Source: JAEZHK01 sp040768845
GTDB taxonomy: Bacteria; Bacillota; Clostridia; Christensenellales; Aristaeellaceae
Assembly (NCBI GenBank): GCA_040768845.1
Contig: JAXGME010000003.1
Span: 310,001 to 374,000 of the forward strand
Direction: 5' to 3'
DNA: 64,000 nucleotides
A model generated the notes under the pieces. The model was given only the letters and a program-made list of their open reading frames with translations, was not told the origin of the DNA and did not search any database. This document shows positions 8,123 through 16,021 of the stretch, piece by piece. The first letter of the stretch is position 1; the number at the start of each line of letters is the position of its first letter. The position numbers were made by a program, and so were the translations under genes.

Positions 8123-9557
8123 AAAGCTGACGATGGACGAATTCACGCGGCAGCGGGCGGAGGTGCTCGCCCAGTGGCCCACCGGCCGGGAAGTGGATCT
8201 GGAAGAAGCCTTCGGCTACCAGCGCGCGATTCCCGCCGGAAAGCGCTTTTCGGAAAAGCTCAAAAAGGCGCAGGCCGACCGGCGCACGCTGATTCAGCCC
8301 CGGGCCGGCGTGCCGCTGATCGACGAGCACGTCCGCCTGCTGAACCATCTGGAAACCGAGGGGGAGGCGGATCTTCTGCCCACCACCATCGACAGCTATA
8401 CCCGCCTCAACCGCTACGAGGAGGCGGACGTGGGCATCCGCGAGAGCATGAAGCTGGGCAAGGCCATGCTCAACGGCTTTCCGGCGGTCAACCACGGCGT
8501 TTCGGGCTGCCGCAGGGTGACCGAGGCGGTGAGATCGCCCGTACAGGTGCGCCACGGAACGCCCGATGCGCGCCTTCTGGCGGAGATCACGCTGGCGGGC
8601 GGCTTCACCAGCTTTGAGGGCGGCGGCATCTCCTACAACATCCCCTACGCCAAGAGCGTGTCGCTGGAGCGCACCATCGCCGACTGGCAATACGTGGACA
8701 GGCTGACGGGCCTCTACGAGGAAAACGGGACCCCCATAAACCGCGAGCCCTTTGGCCCGCTGACGGGCACGCTGGTGCCGCCCTCGATGTCCCACGCGGT
8801 GGCGGTGATTGAGCTTTTGCTGGCCGCCGAGCAGGGGGTGCGCGACGTGACCGTCGGCTACGGCCAACTGGGCAACCTCACCCAGGATGTGGCCGCCATC
8901 CGCACGCTGCCGATTCTTGCGGAGGAATATCTGCAGAAGGCGGGTCTCTCCGGCGTCCGGGTGACCACGGTGCTGCACCAGTGGATGGGCGGTTTCCCCC
9001 AGGACGAGGCCAAGGCCTTCGGCGTCATCGGCTGGGGCAGCGCGGCGGCGGCGCTGGCGGGGGCCACCAAGGTGATCGTCAAGACGCCCCACGAGGCGAT
9101 GGGTGTGCCCACCATGGAGGCCAACGCCCAGGGCCTTCGCTGCACCAGGCAGCTGATCTCAATGCTCGCAGACCAGCAGATGCCGCTGACCGGCGAGCTC
9201 TCCCGGGAGATGGAGGTCATCCTGGAGGAGGCGCGGGCGATCCTCGACCGCTGCTTTGCCCTGGGCGGCGGCGATATCGCCCTGGGCGCGGTGCGCGCCT
9301 TCGAGGCGGGGGTGCTGGACATACCCTTCGCGCCCAGCCGCTTCAACGCGGGCAAGATTCTGCCCGCCCGGGACAACCAGGGCGCGGTGCGCCTGCTGGA
9401 TACGGCGGCGCTGCCCTTTTCCCCGGCGCTGAAGGCCTTCCACCGGGACAAGATGGCGGAGCGGGCCCGGTTTGAGAAGCGGGAGATCTCCTTCCAGATG
9501 GTGATCGACGACATCTACGCCATTTCAAAGGGCCGGCTGGTGGGCCGTCCCAGGTGA
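8106..9557 (+). CDS. glmE: Glutamate mutase epsilon (E) subunit
   Basis: The 483-residue TIM-barrel subunit that binds glutamate and, with GlmS, encloses adenosylcobalamin. Its length matches the clostridial enzyme. Family stretches include V-N-H-G-V-S-G-C-R near residue 130, F-T-S-F-E-G-G-G and M-G-G-F-P-Q-D. The start follows AAAGAGGGAG at the end of glmL. With GlmS it forms the carbon-skeleton mutase that opens the methylaspartate pathway of glutamate fermentation. Confidence is high because the whole glmS-L-E-mal order is conserved. Confidence 0.95.
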   Translation: MEIRNRKLTMDEFTRQRAEVLAQWPTGREVDLEEAFGYQRAIPAGKRFSEKLKKAQADRRTLIQPRAGVPLIDEHVRLLNHLETEGEADLLPTTIDSYTRLNRYEEADVGIRESMKLGKAMLNGFPAVNHGVSGCRRVTEAVRSPVQVRHGTPDARLLAEITLAGGFTSFEGGGISYNIPYAKSVSLERTIADWQYVDRLTGLYEENGTPINREPFGPLTGTLVPPSMSHAVAVIELLLAAEQGVRDVTVGYGQLGNLTQDVAAIRTLPILAEEYLQKAGLSGVRVTTVLHQWMGGFPQDEAKAFGVIGWGSAAAALAGATKVIVKTPHEAMGVPTMEANAQGLRCTRQLISMLADQQMPLTGELSREMEVILEEARAILDRCFALGGGDIALGAVRAFEAGVLDIPFAPSRFNAGKILPARDNQGAVRLLDTAALPFSPALKAFHRDKMAERARFEKREISFQMVIDDIYAISKGRLVGRPR

Positions 9558-9579
9558 GGACCGGAAAGGAAGCGGACGC

Positions 9580-10824
9580 ATGAAGATCGTGGACATGGCG
9601 CTCTCCGGCGGGCGCACGGGCTTCTTCTTTGATGATCAGCGCGCCATCAAGCACTGCGCGGCGGCGGACGGGTCCGCATACTTCGGCGCCCCGGAGACGG
9701 ACGGATTTCTGGCGGTGCGGCAGCCGGGGGAATCGGTTTCGGTGATGCTGGTGCTGGAGGACGGCTCCGTGGCCTTCGGGGACTGCGCGGCGGTGCAGTA
9801 CTCCGGCTGCGGCGGGCGGGACCCGCTGTTTCTCGCCGGGGACTACATTTCCGTAATCGAAAAATACGTGCGGCCCCTGCTGGTGGGCCGCGGGGCGGAT
9901 TCCTTCCGCGCCCTCGCGGCGGAGGTCGAGGCGGTGCGGGCGGATGGCCGTCCGCTGCACACCGCGGTGCGCTACGGCGTGACCCAGGCGATTCTGGACG
10001 CCGTGGCCCACTCGAAGCGCCGCCTGATGTGCGAGGTGGTGGCGGAGGAGTACGGCACCGACGTGTCCGACCGGATGATCCCGATCTTCACCCAGTCGGG
10101 GGACAACCGCTATGACAACGCCGACAAGATGATCCTAAAGGGCGCCGACGTACTGCCCCACGCGCTGATCAACAACCTGGACGCGAAGCTCGGCCGCCAC
10201 GGCGAAAAGCTAATGGAGTACGTGGCGTGGCTGCGCGAGCGCATCCTGAAGCTGCGCGCGCGCGAGGGGTATCGGCCGGTCATACACCTGGACGTGTACG
10301 GCACCATCGGCGCGCTGTTCGGAAACGAGCGCTTTTGCGAGATGGCCGACTATCTGGAAAAGCTGGCCCGGGCGGCCAGCCCCTTCCGGCTGCGCGTCGA
10401 GGGCCCCATGGACGCCGACGAGCGCGAACGGCAGATGGCGGACATGCGGCTTCTGCGCGAGGAGGTGGACCGCCGCGGCATCCCGGTGGAGCTGGTGGCC
10501 GACGAATGGTGCAATACGCTGCAGGACGTGAAGGACTTTGCCGACAACCGGGCCGGCCACATGCTGCAGATCAAGACGCCGGACCTGGGCGGCATCCAGA
10601 ACACGGCGGAGGCCGTGCTCTACTGCCGCGAGAAGGGCATCGGCGCCTACCAGGGCGGCACCTGCAACGAAACCGACCGCTCCGCCCAGGTGTGCGTGCA
10701 CGTAGCCATGGCCACAAAGCCCGATCAGGTGCTGGCCAAGCCCGGCATGGGCGTGGACGAGGGATTCATGATCGTCTATAATGAAATGCGGCGCATCCTG
10801 GCGCTGCGGGGGAGGCGCCCATGA
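9580..10824 (+). CDS. mal: 3-Methylaspartate ammonia-lyase
   Basis: An enolase-superfamily enzyme that removes ammonia from (2S,3S)-3-methylaspartate to give mesaconate. Its 414 residues match the clostridial enzyme. The superfamily metal ligands appear in order as Asp in H-L-D-V-Y-G, Glu in R-V-E-G-P-M and Asp in V-A-D-E-W-C. The catalytic base is Lys332 in Q-I-K-T-P-D-L-G-G. The ATG at 9580 is preceded by GGAAAGGAAG. Mesaconate would pass to the fumarase-like hydratase at 3725-5133. The end overlaps the next gene by 4 bp. Confidence 0.95.
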   Translation: MKIVDMALSGGRTGFFFDDQRAIKHCAAADGSAYFGAPETDGFLAVRQPGESVSVMLVLEDGSVAFGDCAAVQYSGCGGRDPLFLAGDYISVIEKYVRPLLVGRGADSFRALAAEVEAVRADGRPLHTAVRYGVTQAILDAVAHSKRRLMCEVVAEEYGTDVSDRMIPIFTQSGDNRYDNADKMILKGADVLPHALINNLDAKLGRHGEKLMEYVAWLRERILKLRAREGYRPVIHLDVYGTIGALFGNERFCEMADYLEKLARAASPFRLRVEGPMDADERERQMADMRLLREEVDRRGIPVELVADEWCNTLQDVKDFADNRAGHMLQIKTPDLGGIQNTAEAVLYCREKGIGAYQGGTCNETDRSAQVCVHVAMATKPDQVLAKPGMGVDEGFMIVYNEMRRILALRGRRP

Positions 10825-12176
10825 AAGAGGAATTCCGGATTCTGTCTCCCACGGCCATTCTGGGCTACGGCTTTCCGGCGGCCTCCTTTGAGGAGGGCAT
10901 GCGGCGGCGCCCCCATCTGATCGCCGTGGACGCGGGTTCTTCCGACCCCGGCCCCTACTACCTGGGCGCGGGCGTGAGCTTTACCGACCGGGGCGCCGTT
11001 GGGCGCGACCTTTCCATCCTGCTGGCCGCGGCGGTGGAGCACGGTATCCCGGTGGTGATCGGCACCGCGGGCGGCAGCGGCGCAAACGCGCATCTCGAAT
11101 GGTGCCTGGACATCGTGCGGGAGATCGCGCGGGCGCAGAATTTGCACTTCCCCGCGGCGGCGATCCGCGCGGAGATCCCCCGGGAGGCTGTTCTTGCGGC
11201 CCTCCGGGCGGGGCGCGTCTCACCGCTGGGGCCCGCGCCGGAACTGACCGAGGCGGCCCTCGCGGACACCGCCCGCGTCGTGGGCCAGATGGGCCTTGAA
11301 CCCATCCAGCGGGCGCTGGCGGGCGGCGTGCAGGTGGTGGTGGCCGGCCGGGCCTACGACCCCAGCGTGTTTGCCGCGCTGCCGGTGCTGGAGGGGTATG
11401 ACCGGGGCCTGGCGATCCACCTGGGCAAGATCCTCGAGTGCGCGGCCATCGCCGCCACCCCCGGCAGCGGCTCGGACTGCATGCTCGGCACGCTGGGCGA
11501 GGATTACTTCCGCGTGGAGCCCCTCGCGCCGGAGCGCCGCTGCACCACGCTGTCGGTGGCGGCCCACACCCTCTACGAAAAGTCAAACCCCTACCTTTTG
11601 CCCGGCCCCGGCGGGGTGCTGAGTTTGGAGGGGGCTTCCTTTGAGCAGGAGACGGAGCGCGCCGTGCGGGTAAAGGGTTCGCGGTTTCTGCCGGGCGCTT
11701 ACCGGATCAAGCTGGAGGGCGCCCGGAAGATCGGCTGCCGCACGGTATCCATCGCGGGCGCGCGCGACCCGGTGATGCTGCAGAAGATCGACGAGGTTCT
11801 CCGGGGCGTCCGCACCCGCGTGGAGGACAACTTCGCCGGCTCGGACTTTTCCTACCGGCTGGACTTCAAGGTCTACGGACGGGACGGCGTGATGGGCGCG
11901 CTGGAGCCGAACCCGGCGGTGGAGGGCCACGAAGTGGGCATTGTGATTGACGCGCTGGCCGACACCCAGGCCCACGCCGACACCATCTGCGCCTTTGCCC
12001 GCTCCACGATGCTGCACTACGGCTACGAGGGCCGCCGCGCCACCGCGGGCAACCTGGCGTTTCCCTATTCGCCCAGCGACTTTCACGCCGGCGACGTATA
12101 TTCCTTCAGCGTCTACCACCTGATGGACGTGGAGGACCCCTGCGGGCTGTTCCCGATCGAAACGTTTGCGCTTTAG
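10821..12176 (+). CDS. AtuA-like (DUF1446) protein of unknown reaction
   Basis: A 451-residue protein resembling the DUF1446 half of AtuA, known from acyclic terpene utilisation in Pseudomonas. Glycine-rich stretches such as D-A-G-S-S-D-P-G-P-Y-Y-L-G near residue 36 and G-T-A-G-G-S-G-A near 80 suggest a nucleotide or acyl-CoA site. No catalytic assignment is established. ATGA overlap with mal and the 9-bp gap to the DUF4387 gene show it is part of the methylaspartate operon. AtuA-like and DUF4387 domains are fused or adjacent elsewhere, so the two probably form one complex. I cannot say which pathway step they serve. Confidence 0.8.
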   Translation: MKEEFRILSPTAILGYGFPAASFEEGMRRRPHLIAVDAGSSDPGPYYLGAGVSFTDRGAVGRDLSILLAAAVEHGIPVVIGTAGGSGANAHLEWCLDIVREIARAQNLHFPAAAIRAEIPREAVLAALRAGRVSPLGPAPELTEAALADTARVVGQMGLEPIQRALAGGVQVVVAGRAYDPSVFAALPVLEGYDRGLAIHLGKILECAAIAATPGSGSDCMLGTLGEDYFRVEPLAPERRCTTLSVAAHTLYEKSNPYLLPGPGGVLSLEGASFEQETERAVRVKGSRFLPGAYRIKLEGARKIGCRTVSIAGARDPVMLQKIDEVLRGVRTRVEDNFAGSDFSYRLDFKVYGRDGVMGALEPNPAVEGHEVGIVIDALADTQAHADTICAFARSTMLHYGYEGRRATAGNLAFPYSPSDFHAGDVYSFSVYHLMDVEDPCGLFPIETFAL

Positions 12177-12185
12177 GAGGCGGAC

Positions 12186-12497
12186 ATGAAGCTGAAAGAC
12201 CTGGCGGAGATCATCCGCTCAAAGAACTCCGGGCCCTACGAGCTGACGCTGGATGTGATGTTCCGCACCGACGAGGATTTTCGCCGCGTGCTGGCGTCCG
12301 GTGCGATCTGCGCGGAAGCCGTCTGCGCGCTCTATCGCATCCCGCCTGAGAAGATCGTGTCCATCGTCGCCTTCCCGCCGGCCCGGGCCATCAAGGCGAC
12401 GATTGCGCGGCCCATCTGCTCCGGCGACCCGGGGGAGACGGACGTATACGGCGCGCAGCAGCACGCGCCGCTTCTGGACCTGGAAGTGAACCTGTAA
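12186..12497 (+). CDS. DUF4387 protein, probable partner of the AtuA-like protein
   Basis: A small protein of 103 residues with the DUF4387 pattern: R-S-K-N-S-G-P-Y near residue 12, then D-V-M-F and a C-terminal Q-Q-H-A-P-L-L. AGGAGG precedes the ATG. It corresponds to the small C-terminal part of AtuA-type proteins and follows the AtuA-like gene directly, so a two-subunit enzyme is likely. No catalytic residues can be named with confidence. Confidence 0.8.
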   Translation: MKLKDLAEIIRSKNSGPYELTLDVMFRTDEDFRRVLASGAICAEAVCALYRIPPEKIVSIVAFPPARAIKATIARPICSGDPGETDVYGAQQHAPLLDLEVNL

Positions 12498-12509
12498 GGA
12501 GGCGATGGC

Positions 12510-13424
12510 GTGTCCGTCAACGAGCACTACCTGTACGGCGTGTACTTTGCGCCCCGGGGCATCCGCCGCATGACCGAGATGGGCATGACCATCGCCCAGC
12601 ACCACCTGTCGCCCTTTGACCGGCTGATCGGCGTGGTGGGGGAGGCGGGCAGCGGCAAGAGCATGCTGGTCAAGGGCATGTTTCCGGGCCTGGAGATGAC
12701 CAACGATGACGACGGCGTCAACGTGCGCCCTCTGCCCATCCTGGCGGTGGACGACGAGCGCGGCTTTTTCAGCCCCCACACCTACCACCTGGACATGCGC
12801 TTTGAGGCCGCGTTTACGCAGCCCCACGTGATCGCCGGGTGCGTGCGGCGGGCGCTGGAAAAGGGCCGGCGCGTGGTGGTGGAGCACTTCGAGATGCTCT
12901 ATCCCGCACTGGGCATCAACGCCGAGCTTCTGATCGGCATCGGCGAGGAGATTCTGGTCACCCGGCCCAACATCTTTGGCCCGGAGCCGGAGGACGTGGC
13001 GGAGATCGTGTTCCGGTCCATCAAGTATCGCAAGATGGCCCACACCGCGGAGGATCTTTGCGAGCGCCGCCTGTGGGACCGCTACCGCGACCGCTATCAG
13101 CACGGCGATGTGCGCCACGGCTTTCTGCTGGAATTTGACGAAAAGCCGGACGTGGACATTTCCGACATCGAGCAGTACGTCAAAAGGCGCATCGCCGAGG
13201 ATGTGCCGGTCTCCTTTCACGATGAAACCCACATCGCCTTCGGCGACAAACTGCACTACTGCACCGGCCCGCGCATGCACGTGCGCTCCACCGGCGAGAT
13301 CGAGGGCTTCAGCATGCTCCATGAGATCAAGTACGACCCCATGGCCCGGAAGTACCTGCTGGTCGGTCTTGTAGGCGGCGGCCAGAACGACGACGGGCGC
13401 GACCTCAACCGAATCTCCTTTTGA
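12510..13424 (+). CDS. P-loop protein with alanyl-tRNA-synthetase-type second additional domain
   Basis: A 304-residue protein with a Walker A motif G-E-A-G-S-G-K-S at 44-51. A C-terminal region has H-D-E-T-H (His237, His241) followed by Cys251 and His257, like the zinc ligands of the AlaRS/ThrRS editing domain (tRNA_SAD). The GTG at 12510 lies about 7 nt after AAGGAGG; an ATG at 12505 is out of frame and too close. Homologues are known beside glutamate-fermentation genes, but I know no demonstrated function. Kinase plus hydrolase activity on a small molecule is one possibility. It is the last gene of the operon, and its stop codon lies inside the smpB -35 box. Confidence 0.75.
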   Translation: MSVNEHYLYGVYFAPRGIRRMTEMGMTIAQHHLSPFDRLIGVVGEAGSGKSMLVKGMFPGLEMTNDDDGVNVRPLPILAVDDERGFFSPHTYHLDMRFEAAFTQPHVIAGCVRRALEKGRRVVVEHFEMLYPALGINAELLIGIGEEILVTRPNIFGPEPEDVAEIVFRSIKYRKMAHTAEDLCERRLWDRYRDRYQHGDVRHGFLLEFDEKPDVDISDIEQYVKRRIAEDVPVSFHDETHIAFGDKLHYCTGPRMHVRSTGEIEGFSMLHEIKYDPMARKYLLVGLVGGGQNDDGRDLNRISF

Positions 13425-13449
13425 CAAGCCGCGCGCCGCGTGCTATAAT
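13421..13449 (+). promoter_or_regulatory. Perfect-consensus promoter of smpB
   Basis: TTGACA (13421-13426), a 17-bp spacer and TATAAT (13444-13449), a full sigma-A consensus. The -35 contains the stop codon of the upstream gene. It probably also drives ssrA. Confidence 0.9.
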
Positions 13450-13480
13450 CGGTGGGCACCGGGGAATGGAGGGGAAGGTC

Positions 13481-13954
13481 ATGCCGCGCCACGAGGGCAC
13501 CAAGACGATCGCGCAGAACCGCAAGGCGCGCCATGATTACTTCATCGAGGAAACCTGGGAGGCGGGCCTTGAGCTTCGGGGCAACGAGGTCAAGTCCATC
13601 CGGTTGGGCCGGTGTAACCTGAAGGACTCCTTTGCGCAGGTGCGGCGGGGTGAATTGTTTGTGGAGAACATGCACGTCAGCCCCTACGAGAAGGGTTCCT
13701 ACTACAACGAGAACCCCTTGCGCCCCAAGCGCCTTCTGATGCACAAGGCCGAGATCCGCAAGCTGGAGCAGGCCGTGATGCAGAAGGGGCTGGCGCTGAT
13801 TCCGCTGTCCATCTACCTGAAGGACGGGCGGATGAAGCTGGAACTGGCGCTGTGCAAGGGCAAGAAACTCTACGACAAGCGGGACGACGCCGCCAAGAAG
13901 GACGCCCAGCGCGAGGTGGAGCGCCACTTCCGCACGAAGGACGGTCGGGATTGA
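13481..13954 (+). CDS. smpB: SsrA-binding protein SmpB
   Basis: A 157-residue protein that binds tmRNA and brings it to stalled ribosomes. Family signatures are A-Q-N-R-K-A-R-H-D-Y near residue 10, G-L-E-L-R-G-N-E-V-K-S, and a basic C-terminal tail rich in Lys and Arg. The ATG at 13481 follows GGAGGGGAAGG. The open frame extends upstream into the promoter, so the longer reading is not real. The tmRNA gene starts 41 bp downstream. Confidence 0.97.
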   Translation: MPRHEGTKTIAQNRKARHDYFIEETWEAGLELRGNEVKSIRLGRCNLKDSFAQVRRGELFVENMHVSPYEKGSYYNENPLRPKRLLMHKAEIRKLEQAVMQKGLALIPLSIYLKDGRMKLELALCKGKKLYDKRDDAAKKDAQREVERHFRTKDGRD

Positions 13955-13995
13955 ACCAAGCCCGCGGGGATCGCCCGCGCGACGCATCCATGCAT

Positions 13996-14347
13996 GGGGG
14001 TGTACTGGTTTCGACGGGGATCATGGGGATTTGAGAAGCGAGCGGCGGCCCTGGACCGCCTCACCAACGGGAAAAACAATAACTGCGAACGAAGACAACT
14101 TCGCTCTGGCGGCCGCTTAAGGCCGCTCGTCGGACCTGAGCCTCCTGCGGCGCAGCCACCCGGCGTCATTAAAAGCAGGGAACCAGCCTAGATAAGCTTT
14201 GCCTTAGGCCGGACTTTATGAAGCTACTGAAACCGTAAGCCCGTCTGTGGGCGTGCGGCAGAGGGAACGTCAAAACGCAGACTGCGCTCGGAGATGCTTG
14301 GGTACCCGGGTTTTCGGACGGGGGTTCGATTCCCCCCACCTCCACCA
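13996..14347 (+). ncRNA. ssrA: tmRNA (SsrA), one-piece, tag ANEDNFALAAA
   Basis: The 5' acceptor strand GGGGGTG (13996-14002) pairs with CACCTCC (14337-14343), followed by A and an encoded CCA at 14345-14347. The T-arm GGTTCGATTCC lies just before. The tag frame runs 14085-14120: GCG AAC GAA GAC AAC TTC GCT CTG GCG GCC GCT TAA. It encodes ANEDNFALAAA after the charged alanine. An adjacent smpB and a total length of about 352 nt fit. The tag has one more terminal Ala than the usual A-L-A-A ending. Confidence 0.97.
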
Positions 14348-14349
14348 CA

Positions 14350-14381
14350 AATCCCTTGGAATCATTGGGTTTCAAGGGATT
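14350..14381 (+). terminator. Hairpin after tmRNA, probable terminator or processing site
   Basis: AATCCCTTG (14350-14358) pairs perfectly with CAAGGGATT (14373-14381) across a 14-nt loop, and CCCTTTGTG follows. The T-run is weak, so termination is probable rather than certain. Confidence 0.55.
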
Positions 14382-14419
14382 CCCTTTGTGAGGTTGTTGT
14401 CAATCGGCGCATGTTGTAC

Positions 14420-14448
14420 TTGACGCGGGCCTTCGGGAAGGATAAAAT
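14420..14448 (+). promoter_or_regulatory. Promoter of a possible small RNA
   Basis: TTGACG (14420-14425), a 17-bp spacer and TAAAAT (14443-14448). No open frame begins within the next 85 bases before a terminator hairpin. Confidence 0.55.
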
Positions 14449-14454
14449 GGAATC

Positions 14455-14535
14455 GATGCATCTTGACCGGTAAACCGGCGGGGACCATACTCCAAGGGGC
14501 TTTGGGGAGAAAGCCGTCCGCGCAGCCGGCTTTTT
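14455..14535 (+). ncRNA. Candidate small RNA or leader RNA of about 80 nt
   Basis: The interval from the predicted transcription start (about 14455) to an intrinsic terminator has no credible reading frame. The terminator has stem AAAGCCG (14510-14516) paired with CGGCTTT (14527-14533) and a run of five T from 14531. A second hairpin, CCGGT-AA-ACCGG, is at about 14467-14478. It could be an independent sRNA or an attenuated leader of the downstream locus. It matches no RNA family that I recognise. Confidence 0.35.
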
Positions 14536-14560
14536 CAATGAGCGTAAGTTAGCTTAAGCT
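14532..14560 (+). promoter_or_regulatory. Weak promoter overlapping an operator dyad, for the methyltransferase genes
   Basis: TTTTCA (14532-14537), 17 bp and TAAGCT (14555-14560). The -10 lies inside the perfect palindrome at 14545-14566, so the promoter would be repressible. The boxes are weak and the assignment is tentative. Confidence 0.4.
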
Positions 14561-14566
14561 AACTTA
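14545..14566. promoter_or_regulatory. Perfect 22-bp palindrome resembling a DtxR/IdeR iron box
   Basis: The 11-bp half TAAGTTAGCTT is followed by its exact complement. Aligned to the corynebacterial DtxR consensus (TWAGGTTAGS then CTAACCTWA), I count about 15 of 19 matching positions. It shares GTTAG-N6-CTAAC with the site before the ABC operon at 18571-18586. A metal-responsive repressor of the DtxR family, or a TetR/MarR-type protein, could bind. Confidence 0.5.
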
Positions 14567-14602
14567 GAGCATTTGTCCGATGAACAGCAGGGAGGCCGCC
14601 AC

Positions 14603-14779
14603 ATGGGACTTCCGGAGATCACCTTCCCGCGGGGGAGCGGCTTGCTCAACGCCGATCCAAACTTCAGCTTTCAGCTGAACCGGGTGATCCAGTGGAACGG
14701 CGGGCGGCTGCAGGACATTGTGCCGGTTTCCCCAAATGGTGCCGGATACGGTGGCGGACTGGCTGATCGGCTTAAATGA
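14603..14779 (+). CDS. 58-residue reading frame, possibly a truncated hydrolase gene
   Basis: The ATG at 14603 has GGGAGG about 8 nt upstream, and the stop overlaps the next ATG as ATGA, as in a real operon. The stretch F-S-F-Q-L-N-R-V-I near residue 21 recalls N-termini of some alpha/beta hydrolases. The rest is missing, and the end (P-N-G-A-G-Y-G-G-G) does not look like a domain. It is either a small first gene of the methyltransferase operon or the stump of a deleted hydrolase. The function is unknown. Confidence 0.4.
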   Translation: MGLPEITFPRGSGLLNADPNFSFQLNRVIQWNGGRLQDIVPVSPNGAGYGGGLADRLK

Positions 14780-15336
14780 AGGGACGGTGGTGGTGCATGA
14801 AAAAAGACAAGCGGCATCTTCCCCTGTTCGGACCGGGACCGGTCTATGTCGCCGTCATTTTTGCGCTGACTGCCGCGGGGCTTTGGCTGTCGTACGCCGG
14901 GCGGCTGGAATCCGGGCATGTGTCGGCGCTGCGCATCCCCTTTTCAATCCTCGGCGTGCTCCTCATCCTCTCCGGTGCTGTTTTGTGGGTGCGGGCGGTT
15001 TTTTACGCCAAAATTGACGCGAACATCCGGAAAAACCGCCTGGTCACCGACGGCGTATACGCCTGGGTGCGAAACCCCATCTATTCGGCGTTTTTGCTTC
15101 TCTCTGCCGGAGCGCTGCTGTTTGGGTGCAATCTTTGGCTGCTGCTCTTGCCCGCCCTCTACTGGGCATTTCTCACGGTGCTGATGCGCCGCACCGAGGA
15201 AAGATGGCTCAATAAAGCTTACGGCGCGGCCTACGCGGCCTACTGTCGGCGCACGAACCGCTGCATTCCCCGTCCGCCCCGGCAGCAGTCCGGAGGACTG
15301 GATGTTCAAAGGAGGCATCGCTGTCATGGCACATGA
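14776..15336 (+). CDS. Isoprenylcysteine carboxyl methyltransferase (ICMT) family membrane protein
   Basis: A 186-residue integral membrane protein with about four hydrophobic segments. The C-terminal ICMT/PEMT-type SAM site is marked by L-V-T-D-G-V-Y-A-W-V-R-N-P-I-Y-S near residues 90-105 and a later E-E-R-W. Bacterial members methylate unknown lipophilic substrates; prenylated proteins are not expected here. An in-frame ATG at 14797 (179 residues) is an alternative start, since the context around both is weak. The tail overlaps the start of the next gene. A second ICMT homologue lies at 36540-37211. Confidence 0.8.
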   Translation: MKGRWWCMKKDKRHLPLFGPGPVYVAVIFALTAAGLWLSYAGRLESGHVSALRIPFSILGVLLILSGAVLWVRAVFYAKIDANIRKNRLVTDGVYAWVRNPIYSAFLLLSAGALLFGCNLWLLLLPALYWAFLTVLMRRTEERWLNKAYGAAYAAYCRRTNRCIPRPPRQQSGGLDVQRRHRCHGT

Positions 15337-16021
15337 GGAAGTCCGGCAGGCGTACCAAATGCTGGGAAAAGAGGCAAGCGCCTACGACGGCATGATCACC
15401 TGCTCTACGGCCTTTGGTCAAGCCGTCTGCCGCCTGGTTTGGGCCATGGGAAAGGCGGAAAACGCCCGGTATATTGAGCGGGCGCTGGCGGGCATCCCGG
15501 AGGGGTTTTCCGGCAGACTGCTGGAGGTGCCCGTGGGCACGGGGGTGCTGACCCTGCCGGTGTACCGGAATCTCCCCCGCGCGGACGTGACCTGCCTGGA
15601 TTACTCGGCGGAGATGATGGCCACCGCGCAGAAACGGGCGAAGCTGCTCGGGCTGAAAAACGTCCGCTTTCTGCGGGGCGACGTGGGCGCGCTGCCCTTT
15701 GCGGACGGGAGCTTTGACATCGTGCTGTCCCTCAACGGGTTTCATGCCTTTCCGGACAAGGTGGCTGCGTACCGGGAAACCTATCGGGTGCTGAAACCCG
15801 GCGGAACCTTCTGCGGCTGCTTTTACATCCGGGACGAAACGCCCCGCACAGACCGCTGGATCCGCCGCTTTTACGAGCCGAAGGGCTTCTTCACCCCGCC
15901 CTACGAAACGGCGGGAAGCCTGAAAGCCCGGCTTTCCGGGATGTACAACCAGGTGGCATTCAGTACGGTCAAGTCCATCGCATCCTTTACCTGTCGAAAG
16001 GGGATAACCGATGCTGCGTAA
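15326..16021 (+). CDS. Class I SAM-dependent methyltransferase (first of three)
   Basis: A 231-residue Rossmann-fold methyltransferase. Motif I is L-E-V-P-V-G-T-G-V-L near residue 62, with an acidic residue in C-L-D-Y-S near 85. Motif IV-like S-F-D-I-V-L-S-L-N-G-F lies near 125, and V-L-K-P-G-G-T-F follows, as in UbiE/COQ5-type enzymes. The start at 15326 follows AAAGGAGG; an ATG at 15302 in the same frame also has a GGAGG site and would add eight residues. The gene overlaps the next methyltransferase by 11 bp. The substrate is unknown. Confidence 0.85.
   Translation: MAHEEVRQAYQMLGKEASAYDGMITCSTAFGQAVCRLVWAMGKAENARYIERALAGIPEGFSGRLLEVPVGTGVLTLPVYRNLPRADVTCLDYSAEMMATAQKRAKLLGLKNVRFLRGDVGALPFADGSFDIVLSLNGFHAFPDKVAAYRETYRVLKPGGTFCGCFYIRDETPRTDRWIRRFYEPKGFFTPPYETAGSLKARLSGMYNQVAFSTVKSIASFTCRKGITDAA

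Noticed and set aside
14320..14347. tRNA gene suggested by T-arm and CCA
   Set aside because: It is the 3' end of tmRNA; no complete cloverleaf is seen here or elsewhere in the window.
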